A stretch of DNA of 64,000 nucleotides from Macrosoma leucophasiata (Eukaryota > Arthropoda > Insecta > Lepidoptera > Hedylidae): positions 1,860,001 through 1,924,000 of the forward strand of contig JAWQUS010000002.1 of NCBI GenBank assembly GCA_036365455.1, given 5' to 3'. Each line of letters starts with the position of its first letter. The first letter of the stretch is position 1. The translations under genes and the position numbers were made by a program. Below are positions 1 to 10,482 of the stretch, piece after piece. The notes beneath the pieces were generated by a model. It was given only the letters and a program-made list of their open reading frames with translations, ran no database searches and was not told the DNA's origin.

Positions 1-535
1 AATACCGATCAACACTAGACACGACTATCTAGACCAGAGGGGGGGACAGAGCGAAATTACACTAATAACGCATATTACAATAGCGGGCGCAAGTAAAATG
101 GATTCACAATTGAATTGAATTCGTTTTGAACGGAACAAATTGGTTAATTAAACTTGTTTTGAGTAATTTGAACAATTTGAGCAATTTACGTATCATGGTG
201 CAGTGAGTGACGGGTAGTCACGCTCCGCGATCACGACCCGATCTGGCTCGGAGTCATTCACTCACTCTCGATCTTTGTGAACGACTCATTTCGTTCACTG
301 TTCTATGGTGTTGTTACTTTGATAGGTCAAGAATATTATACCTATTTACTGCTAAATTTGTAGAGGCATCAATATAGGTTTCCGTTAGGTTGCAGTAGAT
401 GCACATAGTTTATAAATATTTAAAAAAATAGTAATGAGACTATCAAATGATTGCATTTTATATGACTGAAAATGAAATGTTACACAAATTAAAAAAAAAA
501 ATTGTTTAGTTATTTTAAACCCGGTACACCTATGG
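1..535. other. AT-rich unique DNA, nothing recognised
   Basis: No open frame of note, no repeat with a second copy in the window, and no RNA-gene motif is seen here. Confidence 0.5.
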
Positions 536-642
536 CATCTCGCCTCTGGTTTTTGTGTAGATGTCTATAAGCTGCAGTCATCACTTAACATCCATGTGAG
601 CTACATGCTTATTTGCCACTAGTTACATTAAAACAAACATCA
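536..642 (+). repeat. Family A, 3' fragment
   Basis: It matches only the last third of family A (CTGCAGTCATCACTTAACAT, then the TTTGCCAC tail and an A-rich end). Substitutions are frequent, so this is an old 5'-truncated copy. Confidence 0.7.
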
Positions 643-1919
643 AAATTTGCATTTTATAAAAACCTATCTTTCTGACTTATCGATTTTTCAAATCATTTCA
701 ATGCATTCTATCAAAGTGGCATACGAGTGTTGTATAGGCATGAAAATGTACATACACGATTCATGACACAAACACATTGATATCCGCAACGCATTACATT
801 AATAATAACCTCTTACATTCCCACTCTAATCAACCGGCTATATACCCCATAAACAAGTACGCCAATTCCTACTGCCTTTTTCTTCAGATTTCCCGTCTAC
901 CTTAGCGTTTCCCCGATGTAATAGTAAAAAAAATGAAACGCCCTCTCGCTCACACCGACTGCACCTTGCACTCGACATTATTGCCATTTCACTCTTTTGT
1001 TTCGACGTCATCTCGCTTGCGCTCCGCCCATTTGTAAAATCGACTGGCCGCACCGTCCTTGCACCTGTCTCTTTCACGTCCGTCTGATTTATGTGAGAGC
1101 GAGCGGGCTTGATCGATGTCTCGCGACTCTAACTGGACGTTTTAAAAAAAGAATTCGCTGACCCGCGGATTAGGTTATACGTTATTACTGGGTGTAAATT
1201 CTGATAATGCGTCGCGATTGCGAATACCGGGCTCCGGTGTCGGTGGGAATATTGTGTTTGCAACATAACTTAAGTAAATTATCAATCGGTATTACGTTAC
1301 ACGAAGGACCAGTAAGCGCAGATTTAGGATAATCAAGATGTTTTAGCTCGATTGGAATCTATCGATCGAGCAAATCGTTATTGTCGATTGTTAAGGCTCT
1401 ATAAATCGATCTTTGTTTATGGTTCGCCGAAAAAAGCGTTCGGAATTAAGATTTCAAGGTGAGCGCAGAATGCGATGCAAAAACTCGCGGACGGCTTGAC
1501 AAGTTGAGAAACGTCAGCTTTTTCTCCACCAGTCACATTTTGGCGGGAACGCCATTCTAATCAAAATAGTTTACGCATCCGTCGTATTTCTAATCGGGTT
1601 TTGTTTATTCGGGCCGTTATCTGGACGGATCATCGTGGGATCGCCATGTTTTTTTTCCCATTCGCGTTTTGTGTCTTTTTAATTTAACACCTATTGTTGT
1701 GAATGAAGATTATATCGTGCTTTTAGGAGAAATCCTTGTCCGTGTTTGGAAAAGGCAACTATTTTTCAAACGCTTTTCTAAATTATGATACAACGAAAAT
1801 GTATAACGATATTTGTGTCTGTAAATAAATATTAGGTACCCTACTATGACCTATGACATAACTTGTATATTTAATGTATCCGACACACGCCTAATAACTA
1901 CATAATTACTAGAGCTAAC
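643..1919. other. Unique DNA with a GC-richer patch at about 930-1140
   Basis: No convincing coding sequence. The patch holds CTCTCGCTCACACC and GAGAGCGAGCGGG, which resemble GAGA-type promoter or enhancer motifs. A short open frame on the minus strand (838-1077) has no recognisable domain and is probably chance. Confidence 0.35.
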
Positions 1920-2235
1920 TGCCTCGGTAGCCTAGTGGTAGCAGGCCACTACTACTACGCTGAGGTCCTGGGTTCGATTCCCGGGTAGGGGGTTATCAGA
2001 AATAATGGTGTAAAGTCCTTTATCTCTGGTTCTATTGGGATTTTTCCATTTTCTGGAAAATTCCCAGTACCTCGAAGTTTGGTAATGAGCCCGGAGATGT
2101 CAACAGGCTCGCCACCTGTTACATGGGCCAAAACGTAACCAGCGAATCGTGGGTGTTTGCATGTATGCTTGAATGCATGCATTCACCTCTGCCTACCCCT
2201 TCGGGGATTACAGGCGTGAAGTTACGAAGTTACGT
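1920..2235 (+). repeat. Family B, tRNA-derived SINE (best copy)
   Basis: The 5' 65 bases are tRNA-like. An A box sits in TAGCCTAGTGGTAG and a B box in GGTTCGATTCCCGG, so internal Pol III transcription is expected. A tRNA-unrelated body follows (TCTATTGGGATTTTTCC, then TGTTACATGGGCCAAAACG). The 3' end is CTACCCCTTCGGGGATTACAGGCGTGAAGTTACG, seen in parts as a small hairpin followed by an ACAT-like tail. That tail closely resembles the end of LINE family C, so B was probably mobilised by the C-type RTE machinery. Lepidopteran SINEs of this design are known (Metulj in Heliconius is an example), but I cannot confirm the family name. Confidence 0.85.
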
Positions 2236-3504
2236 ACTAGAGCTATGAATAAATCAACATAACTTGGCAGATGTTGTCTATTGAAATTGCAGGCATAATA
2301 ATTTCCATTCCATAGTCAGAGTGCAATTAAAAAAAAAGAGTCGTCAACCGACAGAGCATCACCCGCCAACAGCGATAGCACGCGCCAACTCGCAAACTGT
2401 TATAAATCAAAAGGAACAAATAAAAACGCTCGGAGGTGAAAACGTTATTATCTTTATAATTGCACGTCAGCCCGGGAAACCGGGGCATTCGAGTTTTTCC
2501 CGCTGTTTTCTTTTTCGCAATGATATATCGGCCCATGAATACGCGATGCGCGCGACACCTGCCTGCGGTCTTATGAATCCGAAATTGCGACTTCCCGATG
2601 TCATTATCGCGACTCGGAGTTTCGCTACTTTCAAATTGTATGGCACCGCCGGTAATAGATCACCCCGTTGATTGTTGTTTATCGTCTTTCATTTTTTTTA
2701 TTCATGACGTTTCGTTTTTTTTTTAATTACCGACCACGTCAATGACATGGCAGCCACACTGCCTAGTGACTTTTTTTTGCGGATTCTTTCAACAGTGCGT
2801 CAATGAATTCGTCCAAGAAACAAGAAGTAAAACAAAAGCGCAATCCAGTTTTTTTCTACGTATTTAAACATATGAAATTTCCATCAAGAAATATGGCCGA
2901 CTAATGCAGACGTTGAAGTATCGAGGGACAAAAAACATAATCGGAAAGCAAAAAATATCGGCAAGTAACACTGCCTACTTAAAAAAAAAATAAACGAGCG
3001 TCTAACAATCCTAAAAGGTATCATTATCGGCGTATCACAAAAAGAGAGTCGGCAAGTGTAACAATGAGCTTACACGGCTAAATCAAATACGCTATACCAA
3101 CAAGAGCGGGCGATAAGACGGTGCCCCGCCTCGCTGGTAACGAAGCGTCCCGCTATCGATGTCTCTGTCAAAAACTGTCAAAAACGTGACAGGCGCCGTG
3201 TCGGGCTAACGAGCGGCGCGGATTGCCGAGTCAGCGTGACGGTGCATCACTAACCCCCGGACAGCGCCATCTAGCGGCGAGTGGCCGAACTAGATGTGTC
3301 AACGACCCGCTGATGCCCGCTCTTTGAGGCAGTAGAAATTCACAAAAACCAAAAAGTATATTTATTCTTCGATATGTAGCGCTATTGATTTAATAATTTG
3401 ACGATTTTTTTTTCTTTCGGATTGTTAAATGTAAGTTAAACTATCGAAAACATTGTCCGTAGTCTAGTAAAATTCTTTAAATTTATTCACAGGAAATTCA
3501 CATT
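2236..3504. other. Unique DNA; one unrecognised open frame and a GC-rich patch
   Basis: An open frame at 2321-2671 (+, 116 codons) shows no domain, signal peptide or repeat that I recognise, and its composition is like the neighbouring DNA, so I do not call it a gene. From about 3100 to 3320 the DNA is clearly GC-richer and holds AGATGGCGC on the minus strand (3264-3272), which fits the insect CTCF core. Nothing else is supported. Confidence 0.4.
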
Positions 3505-3631
3505 AGGAATCGGCGTGCATGTATGAAGAGAATGCTGAAGGTAGACGAGGCACGAGAGGTATGTCAGGATCTGGCGCTCTACACTCTCTGCCTACCCCGT
3601 TAGGGACCTGGCGTGAAGATACATACATAAC
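3505..3631 (+). pseudogene. Family C LINE, short 3' end fragment
   Basis: It covers the last ~40 codons of the C-type reverse transcriptase tail (GGAATCGGCGTGCATGTATG onward) and the end GGCGTGAAGATACATACATA. Compared with the other copies it has an internal deletion of a few codons after GAGGTATGTC. It is 5'-truncated and dead. Confidence 0.75.
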
Positions 3632-3869
3632 TAAACACATTAAATTTAATGTACTTATTTATCACGTCATCTGTCATGTTATAAATGAAACAATTTAAAA
3701 ACGGAAACGGATTTTTGTTCCCGGTGTCTTCTCTATATATTAACCTCATTGCTTTCAATCCTGACATTTTGCTGAACAGGACACCTTTTTGACGCAGGGT
3801 ACGTACCTATGTAATTGTGTATTGTATATATTGTATTGTATAATAAATAAATAATAAATATAAAAAAAA

Positions 3870-4117
3870 TACAAAATATTATAAATGCGAAAGCTTGAAT
3901 GTATGTTTATTACTCCTTCACGCAAAAACTGCTGAACCGATTTTCATGAAATTTGGCACACACATAGAGGATAAATTGGATTAACACATAGAAGAAGATA
4001 GAATAGTTTTAACCCGAAAAAATTTTCCTTTAGGATGCCAAGGGATGATTTGATTGAGTTTCCACAGGTTATGCGAAAAGCGACCTACACACGGACGGAG
4101 ACGCGGGCAACAGCTAG
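3870..4117 (+). mobile_element. Family K, Helitron-like nonautonomous element
   Basis: It ends ACGCGGGCAACAGCTAG with a T next to it, as expected of a Helitron 3' end inserted between A and T. The body (AATATTATAAATGCGAAAG, CTGCTGAACCGATTTTCATG) is a type very common in insect genomes. The 5' end is not sharply defined. No protein is encoded. Confidence 0.55.
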
Positions 4118-4118
4118 T

Positions 4119-4552
4119 CATTTCATAAATTGTGTTGTCTTTTCTTTATTTATTGTAAGCATCGTTTTGTTTGTTTGCTAGATACGTGCCTCGCTGTGTG
4201 TTAAATAAATATTCTTTATTATTTTTTCTTTCTTGTACATAAGAAAATCAAGGCATGAGTGATAGTATCGAAATAAAAATAATCACGACTGGAGAAATAC
4301 ATAAAGATGCAAATGCAGCGCCCCCGGGCGGCGGGCGGCGGAACCAATTTATCGCTGCGCGCGCACCTCATTACCGCTAACAAGCGTACCGACTGTATCT
4401 TTACTCCATAAATATTATATTTTACACCTGCACCAAATGTAGTAGAGTCACTGAACTTGTCATTTGCGAATTTTATCAATTCAAATCAAAATTATATGAG
4501 ACATACTGGTTTCTGATCCTGAATTTTAGAAAAGCCTCTCCTACATTCTCTT
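4119..4552. other. Unique DNA, nothing recognised
   Basis: AT-rich apart from a GC tract near 4320-4370. No gene or repeat can be supported. Confidence 0.4.
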
Positions 4553-4843
4553 ATTTTTTTTAATGTAATGGACGTTGCAAACAAGCATGCAGTTCACATT
4601 GATGTTAAGTGATGACTGCAGCCTATAGACACCCACATAAAGACCGAGGTCAAAATGCAGATGCGTTACCACTCCTGAGGCCTAAGGTTTTATGTCTCTG
4701 TGCCGGAAATTACAGGGCCGTACATAACCACCTGACCGGAACACGATAGTACTGAACACTACCATTTAGCGGCAAGTAGGTAATGCGGTGGTGCCTACGC
4801 CCGCGAGCTCCGTCACTGGAGCTCTACTACCTACCAGTGAAAA
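4553..4843 (-). repeat. Family A, near full length
   Basis: A T-run at 4553 (the tail) leads to the head CTCCGTCACTGGAGCTCTAC at 4810-4829, ending in an imperfect CTACCAGTGA terminus. Both family ends are present. Confidence 0.85.
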
Positions 4844-4995
4844 GTTTCTGATCCTGAATTTTTGAAAAGCCTCTCCTAAATTCTCTTATGAAAAAATATA
4901 AATAATAAATTCTATTATTTCAGCTTTCTACGACCAGTACCTAGAGGATATTTTATGACATGGCAAACAAGCTTATAGTTCACAACCACTCACCG

Positions 4996-5071
4996 AGGCA
5001 CGTCCACACAGAGCGAGCTGCCTGGCGCGGCAAATGCTTGGCGAGGCTACTCGCTCTCTGTGGACGCGCCT
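4996..5071. repeat. GC-rich 76-bp foldback
   Basis: Arms at 4996-5017 and 5050-5071 are inverted repeats matching at 20 of 22 positions (AGGCACGTCCACACAGAGCG and its partner). They enclose a 32-base GC-rich loop. This could be a miniature transposon or a structured RNA, and no protein is possible. Confidence 0.6.
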
Positions 5072-5569
5072 ATTTCTGGTATGAAAGTAAAATAATATAG
5101 AATTAAGAAGAGGCAACGAATCCATGTATTACTTCTGCCTATTTCTTAACGGAATGCAGGTCTGAAGATACTAATGATTGGCTCATCGTTAAATTTGATA
5201 TTAAACGGACTGTCCCTTCTACCGCTCAATTGCTCTTTGACGATCGGACATAGAATACAGGCCGCAAGAGTAACTGCTTAATTCAATTTGCTTTTAACAA
5301 GGCGAGTTTATATAACATCGTTTTTTACTCGCAAAAACAATCGATATTGTATTGGTTTTTGGTATCGGAGTCGGTGTGGTCCGCAAAGGTTAATCGATGC
5401 GATGGAATTTTTACTTAATTGTGTTCGAACACGACACAGGTGGAGGGCAATATCATCTTATTTTCATAGCCAGGGAATTTAATAAGGAATATATGTATAT
5501 TTTTTGTTCAAATTAATGTAATTTCATTTCCTAGATACTTCAACTTTTTTTTAATATTATTTTATGGGA

Positions 5570-5890
5570 TCGCTTTTTATGCATATTGCCAGTGTAATGT
5601 AAAACGATATTTCGTATTCATAATAAGCAACGTAAAAGTCAGAGTCATTCAGTCAGTAATTAGAGAAAAGCGATGGCTACTTTACCAGAACATTTCAATG
5701 AAGTTTTGGAGGCAACCCGAAACAACGTGTTTTCACACTGTTATTCTATTTCACTGTATACGAGCACTAGTAATAAGCCTATATCAAACAAAATGCCACC
5801 AACTTTATTTAATGTTACTCAAAAATACACCAAGAAAATGAAATAAAATAAGAGCACCACACGCATCTTTCAAGGTTCCCGCCAAAACTC
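5570..5890 (+). repeat. Family N repeat, copy 1
   Basis: It shares long near-identical blocks with 9244-9608, for example AAGCGATGGCTACTTTACC, AAATGCCACCAACTTTATT and AGAGCACCACACGC, ending GGTTCCCGCCAAAA. No coding capacity and no clear terminal repeats. The class is unknown, and a MITE is most likely. Confidence 0.65.
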
Positions 5891-6128
5891 TACTTCTACA
5901 TGAAAATATTAATAGGTAAGTGATAATACTTTTAAATTTTAAAAATAAATTAATGAATTATTGTACTTATTTTTTTTAATATGCCAGCGACACTAAAATA
6001 TTATTTTAATTTAACTAAATAGGTTCGAACTAAACGAAGATAGACATGGTTTTTCCACAATATCTAAAATTAAGTTACTATGACTTGTTAAAGAGAAACG
6101 AGATATTCAATTTATGTATTTTAAAAAA

Positions 6129-6336
6129 TTTTTTTTTTCATACGTTTACACTCGCCCTCTCACACTAGGTATAAACCTGTGTCGTGGGTGCCATTGTACA
6201 TACACAACAAATACGCACACCCAGACTCGAAACAAATATCAGTAAGGCGACACAAACATTTGTCCCGGGGCGGGGATCGAACCCGCGACCCTTCGAAAAA
6301 AGGTAGTCACACACCGCTGAACGAACCGGGTTGTCA
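6129..6336 (-). repeat. Family P, tRNA-derived SINE copy 1
   Basis: Read on the minus strand, a tRNA-like head carries the B box GGTTCGATCCC (6272-6282). A body follows with ATATTTGTTTCGAGTCTGGG, then ATGGCACCCACGACACAGG, and an A-rich end at 6129. Positions 6262-6336 are the tRNA-related part. Confidence 0.75.
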
Positions 6337-6691
6337 AATCGTAAATTTATTTATCTAAAGGTAGTTCGTTTTATTCTTTTCTCTCTTCATTTAAACTCAA
6401 CGATTATTTTTGAGTTGCGTACTAAACTGACTATCTTTGGATAATTTTCTTGGACTTGTCATAAGACGGGTAATAATCCCGTGAATAAAAACCATGAGTC
6501 TTCAAGAACTAGATTATCGCAGCTTATACTAACGGGATCACATAAGTTGAAGCAGTAATGCCGACAACCTTCTAATTATGCCAGTAGACGATTAATTACT
6601 AATGAATTTACATTAATCCAATGAAGAAAAGTACTAGCGTATTTTTCTTCAAGATAACCATAAAGTAGGAAAGCCTATAATTGCTGCGGTC

Positions 6692-7259
6692 CATAGATCA
6701 ACACGGGCCACCGGCCGGAAGGGAGCAGCCATTTTATTATGCAGGCTTTCCCAAAGTGGTCTGTCAAAGTGCAAACACAAGTGTTCCTATGCCTGTCGCC
6801 TAAATGTTTAAATGCGTGCGTGAAATTGTTTATGTATTTTGCTAAAGTCTAGGTGTGAGTTTCGTAGTAAGAGACGATTTTTGTAGTCTGTGTGTATGTC
6901 ACACGCATTTCTAAACGCAAAAAAATGACAGACTGTTTTACATCGGTAATAAACGCTATGGAATTACCTAATATACCTGCCGCTAAATGGTAGTGTTCAG
7001 CACTATCGTGTTCCGGTCAGTTGGTAATGTACGGCCCTGTAATTTCCAGCATAGAGGCATAAACACCTTAGGCCTCAGGAGTGGTAACGCATCTGCGTTT
7101 TGACCTTGGTCTTTGTGTAGGTGTCTATAGCCTGCAGTCATCACTTAACATCAATGTGAACTGCATGCTTGATTGCCACTACCATTACATAAAAAGAAAA
7201 AAAAAGGAAAGCCTACTCCCCTCCGGTTTGCCGCGGCCGGTGGCCCGTATTGCTCTATG
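6692..7259. mobile_element. Family J hAT-type MITE, interrupted by an A copy
   Basis: The termini CATAGATCAACACGGGCCAC and, inverted, GTGGCCCGTATTGCTCTATG form terminal inverted repeats. Perfect 8-bp duplications CTGCGGTC lie at 6684-6691 and 7260-7267, the hallmark of hAT transposition. Without the family A insert (6963-7205) the element would be about 325 bp, close to the 292-293 bp of the other copies. It encodes no transposase, so it depended on an autonomous relative. Confidence 0.85.
6963..7205 (+). repeat. Family A, 5'-truncated, nested in J
   Basis: It starts inside the family at ATTACCTAATATACCTGCCG and runs to the A-rich tail. The sequences on both sides (CGGTAATAAACGCTATGG, and CCTACTCCCCTCCGG) are contiguous in other J copies, so A inserted after J. 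Confidence 0.85.
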
Positions 7260-7529
7260 CTGCGGTCAATGTAAGGCATAGCGTGCGTTCAGACCATAAC
7301 TGAATTATTAATATGAACAATTTGACATGTACCACCGCGGTGGAAATCAGGGGGTTTGATGTGTTGTTACATTTTTAATGATTTCTCTATGAGCTCGAGC
7401 TAGAATGGCTAAGTTTACTTAATTCTGGTTAAAAATTATAACATTTCTTATAAAAGGTTTTCTTTGGTATTTTTACTGGTAACAGAGATACAGTGTCGGC
7501 GCTCGAGGCCGTGCAGCCGGGCAGCACTG

Positions 7530-7606
7530 CATTTTTTTTTTAGTTAATGTTGGTGGCAAAGAAGCACGCAGTTCACATTGATGTTAAGTGATGACTGCAG
7601 CCTATA
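7530..7606 (-). repeat. Family A, 3' fragment
   Basis: The T-run and the last ~65 bases of the family are present (GCAGTTCACATTGATGTTAA). It is truncated just after GCAGCCTATA. Confidence 0.75.
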
Positions 7607-8157
7607 ATTATATAAAAGGTGTGATTAAATGTACAACCCGAAACCAGTTTGTTCAAAATCGTTAACCGAATCGTTTTCAAGCATTTTCATACAGGTAATA
7701 TTTTGTTCCAAAATTAATTACAATTATGGAAATTGTGGTCACCCATTTTGTTAACAGTCAATACAGATGAAAAGGAGACTAACGTCTATCCAATATAAAA
7801 TACTTATCGTTGAGATGTGCTTTTTATTACAAATAATAATCTAAGAAATAAATTAGTGGAAATTAATCTTATTACCTACTAGCGAGTGTTAAATAAGGGT
7901 ACGCAGGTTACGCTACACATTGCAACAGTGTGCGTGTGTGAGTAGGTTCGTGTTTTATGTGCGGCCGTAGGTAGAGGTAGGGTAAGTATGCGTAGGGTGT
8001 GCATACTGTTCGTACAAATTGAGGACAACTTATTTCTCCAATAAAAAAAATAAAATAAATAAACATGTAATTTCAGTTCATGCATTATGATCATAATTAG
8101 ATTTTCTAATCGGAGTGTAAGAGAGTGTGGATTATTCTCGTTACATCTTACTCGTTT
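7607..8157. other. Unique AT-rich DNA
   Basis: Nothing recognisable as a gene or a shared repeat. Confidence 0.4.
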
Positions 8158-8442
8158 TACTGGTGGTAGAGCTCCAGTGACGGAGCTCGCGGGCGTAGGC
8201 ACCACCGCATTACCTGATTTACTTGCCGCTAAATGGTAGTGTTCAGCACTATCGTGTTCCGGTCAGGTGGTAATGTACGGCCCTGTAATTTCCGGCACAG
8301 AGGCAGAACGCCTTAGGCCTCAGGAGTGATAACGCATTTGCATTTTGACCTTGGTCTTTGTGTGGGTGTCTATAGGCTGCAGTCATCTTAACATCAATGT
8401 GAACTGCATGCTTGTTTGCCACTTCAATTACATAAAAAAAAA
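8158..8442 (+). repeat. Family A, full-length reference copy
   Basis: This is a complete example of the commonest repeat here. The 5' head TACTGGTGGTAG is followed by the palindrome GAGCTCCAGTGACGGAGCTC, and the outer GGTGG pairs with CCACC of GGCACCACC, so the first ~55 bases can fold into a stem. The middle holds GTAGTGTTCAGCACTATCGT and TTTCCGGCACAGAGGC. The 3' end is CATCACTTAACATCAATGTG, CTTGTTTGCCAC and an A-run. There is no tRNA B box and no open frame. The constant 5' end over many copies suggests a ~285-bp SINE-like unit rather than a random LINE truncation. The tail resembles that of the CR1-like LINE at 57.4 kb. Confidence 0.85.
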
Positions 8443-8814
8443 TCTTGTATATTTTGCGCCTGCTTTACATTTGGCCTGCATTTCAATTTTAAGCGCTTGA
8501 ATAGTATAAACTTCCCGATATTGTAATATCAACGCGAGAAGTTCACTCAGATACCATATATTATACTTCATTTTATAGTAGTAAATAACACGAATAGAAT
8601 AGAAAAGGATTCCCAACCCACGTCCCGGTACACCTTGGAACCGTAACAAATAACCGGGGCATTCCGAAAGATTATTGGAAGATAGGACGCGGTGTACCGA
8701 ATATTACCGATTGATATGGTCCCTGGGGACGTGGAAGGAAGAAATATGCTGACTGTTTATGTAGGCCTGGTATATCAAGGTTTTTTACTTTATTTTTGAA
8801 GGAAAGGGAGGGAA

Positions 8815-8876
8815 TACTGGTGATAGAGCTCAAGTGATGGAGCTGAACGGGAACGTATGTACCATCGCATTACTTT
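8815..8876 (+). repeat. Family A, 5' head fragment
   Basis: TACTGGTGATAGAGCTCAAG, a mutated head palindrome and ACCATCGCATTAC are seen. The remainder is missing, so this is an old remnant. Confidence 0.6.
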
Positions 8877-9243
8877 ACAGTAGGTACCTACTCATCAAGA
8901 AATATTGCGCATCGAGCCTATGAAAGTGACAATCAGCTAGTTTCGACTTCGTAGAGCGTTATCTCTGCTGCACACTGCCTACGTAAGCATTTGTAGTCCG
9001 GTATTGGTCAAAACTTGATCGAAATGGTCGACAAATGTCAGATATGTAAGGTGCGAAAGAGATAACGATCTACAGACCCGAAATAAGCCGAAATCTAAGC
9101 TTCTAAGTCCCCTTATGAAATAATTTTATCAAAATTTTCTTTATCAACACTCAAAATGAAAAGATTGCTTTTAGATCAAATGTTACCATACAATATATGT
9201 CACTATAAATTTGACTGCAATAGACTTTTTTTTTTAAATTAAA

Positions 9244-9608
9244 TTATGGGATTGGTATTACGCATATTGCCAGTGTCAAGTAAAACGATATTTCGTATTT
9301 ATTTAAGCAACGTAAAAGTAAGTATAATATAGTCGGCCAATTACTTATTAAGTATGTCAGTCAAGTGAGTTACAGTCAAGTTATTCGAGTAAAGCGATGG
9401 CTACTTTACCAGAACATTTACAATGAAGTTTTGGAAGCAACCTGAAAGGTCGTGTTTTCGCACTGTTATTCTATTTCCCTATACACGGGCACTGTAATAA
9501 ACCTATATCAAACAAAATGCCACCAACTTTATTCAATATAACTTAAAAATACACCAAGAAAATGAAATAAAATAAGAGCACCACACGCCTCTTTCAAGGT
9601 TCGCCAAA
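9244..9608 (+). repeat. Family N repeat, copy 2
   Basis: Second copy of the repeat at 5570-5890, with an extra ~45-base stretch near 9320-9370. It ends GGTTCGCCAAAA followed by an A-run. Confidence 0.65.
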
Positions 9609-9844
9609 AAAAAAAACCTGCAATAGACTTAATAATCAAGTTTATATTAGTATTCCATGTCGTTCTACGACACGAAATACCCGTAAGAACAATCTATTTG
9701 CACCTCCTAATTGTAAAACTAATACAGGTGAGCGAGCACCTATAAATAGACTCATGAAACAATATAACAAATATTTCACTAAGGTAGAATTTCGCTCCTT
9801 ATAAAATTATGTACCGAGTAATTGTCCTTGTTACTTTCTGAGTG

Positions 9845-10084
9845 GAATGCGAAAGTGGATGGTTGCAGAGGCCCAGGAAGACCAAGGCTGACCTACCATG
9901 ACCAAATAGGTCGAGTTCTGTCTGATGGTGGGGTCAAAAGTCTTAGGAATCGGCGTGCATGTATGAAGAGAATGATGAAGGTAGACGAGGCACGAGAGGT
10001 TTGTCTGAACCGGGATATCTGGCGCTCTACACTCTCTGCCTACCCCGTTAGGGACCTGGCGTGAAGATACATACATACATACAT
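9845..10084 (+). pseudogene. Family C LINE 3' end with target duplication
   Basis: It encodes the C-terminal ~75 residues of a non-LTR reverse transcriptase: GCRGPGRPRLTYHDQIGRVL, then RACMKRMMKVDEAREVC and WRSTLSAYP. The GRPR motif and the arginine-rich end are typical of RTE-like LINE polyproteins. The 3' end is a small hairpin CTACCCCGTTAGGG and then (ACAT)n. A perfect 13-bp duplication TACTTTCTGAGTG flanks it (9832-9844 and 10084-10096, overlapping the tail base), which shows target-primed insertion of a 5'-truncated copy. It has no start and no catalytic domain, so it is non-functional. Confidence 0.85.
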
Positions 10085-10142
10085 ACTTTCTGAGTGTAAT
10101 TATTTGTTGTCGTAAAAAAATAAAAAAAAAAATATGTGCAAT

Positions 10143-10193
10143 ATTTAGTGACAAGTAAAAACAGGTGGATATTGTTTTTACTCGTCACTAAAT
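10143..10193. repeat. 21-bp-stem hairpin
   Basis: Arms 10143-10163 and 10173-10193 pair at 20 of 21 positions around a 9-base loop (GGTGGATAT). It could be a foldback remnant, and its function is unknown. Confidence 0.7.
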
Positions 10194-10268
10194 TGCAATG
10201 GTACCTTGCACTTATCATCTATGCGAACTGTTGCAATGGTACCTTGCACTTATCATCTATGCGAACTG
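10193..10268 (+). repeat. 38-bp perfect tandem duplication
   Basis: Two identical 38-bp units (each starting TTGCAATGGTACCTTGCAC) lie head to tail, directly after the hairpin and directly before a family A copy. Perfect identity implies a recent duplication. Confidence 0.9.
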
Positions 10269-10273
10269 TTTAC

Positions 10274-10447
10274 ACTGGTGGTAGAGTTCCAGTGTTGGAG
10301 CTCGTGGGCGTAGGCACCACCGCATTATCTAAAGTATCTGCCGCGAAATAGTAGTGTTCAGCACTATCGTGTTCCGGTTAGATGGTAATGTATGGCCCCG
10401 TTATAACTATCACAGAGACCTATAAACTAGTCTCAGGGGTCGCCAAA
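10274..10447 (+). repeat. Family A, 5' two-thirds
   Basis: It runs from head ACTGGTGGTAGAGTTCCAGT to CTCAGGGGTCGCCAAAGC, then breaks off. A minus-strand tail fragment follows at 10448-10482 (GTTCACATTGTTGCTAAGCG). Confidence 0.75.
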
Positions 10448-10482
10448 GCATTGCAAGTTCACATTGTTGCTAAGCGATGACT

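Noticed and set aside
1545..1560. TTTTGGCGGGAACG as the end of family N
   Set aside because: Only about 12 bases match and no adjacent family N sequence follows.
2321..2671. 116-codon open frame
   Set aside because: No domain, no compositional change and no splice or promoter context. Its length is not exceptional for a 64-kb window.
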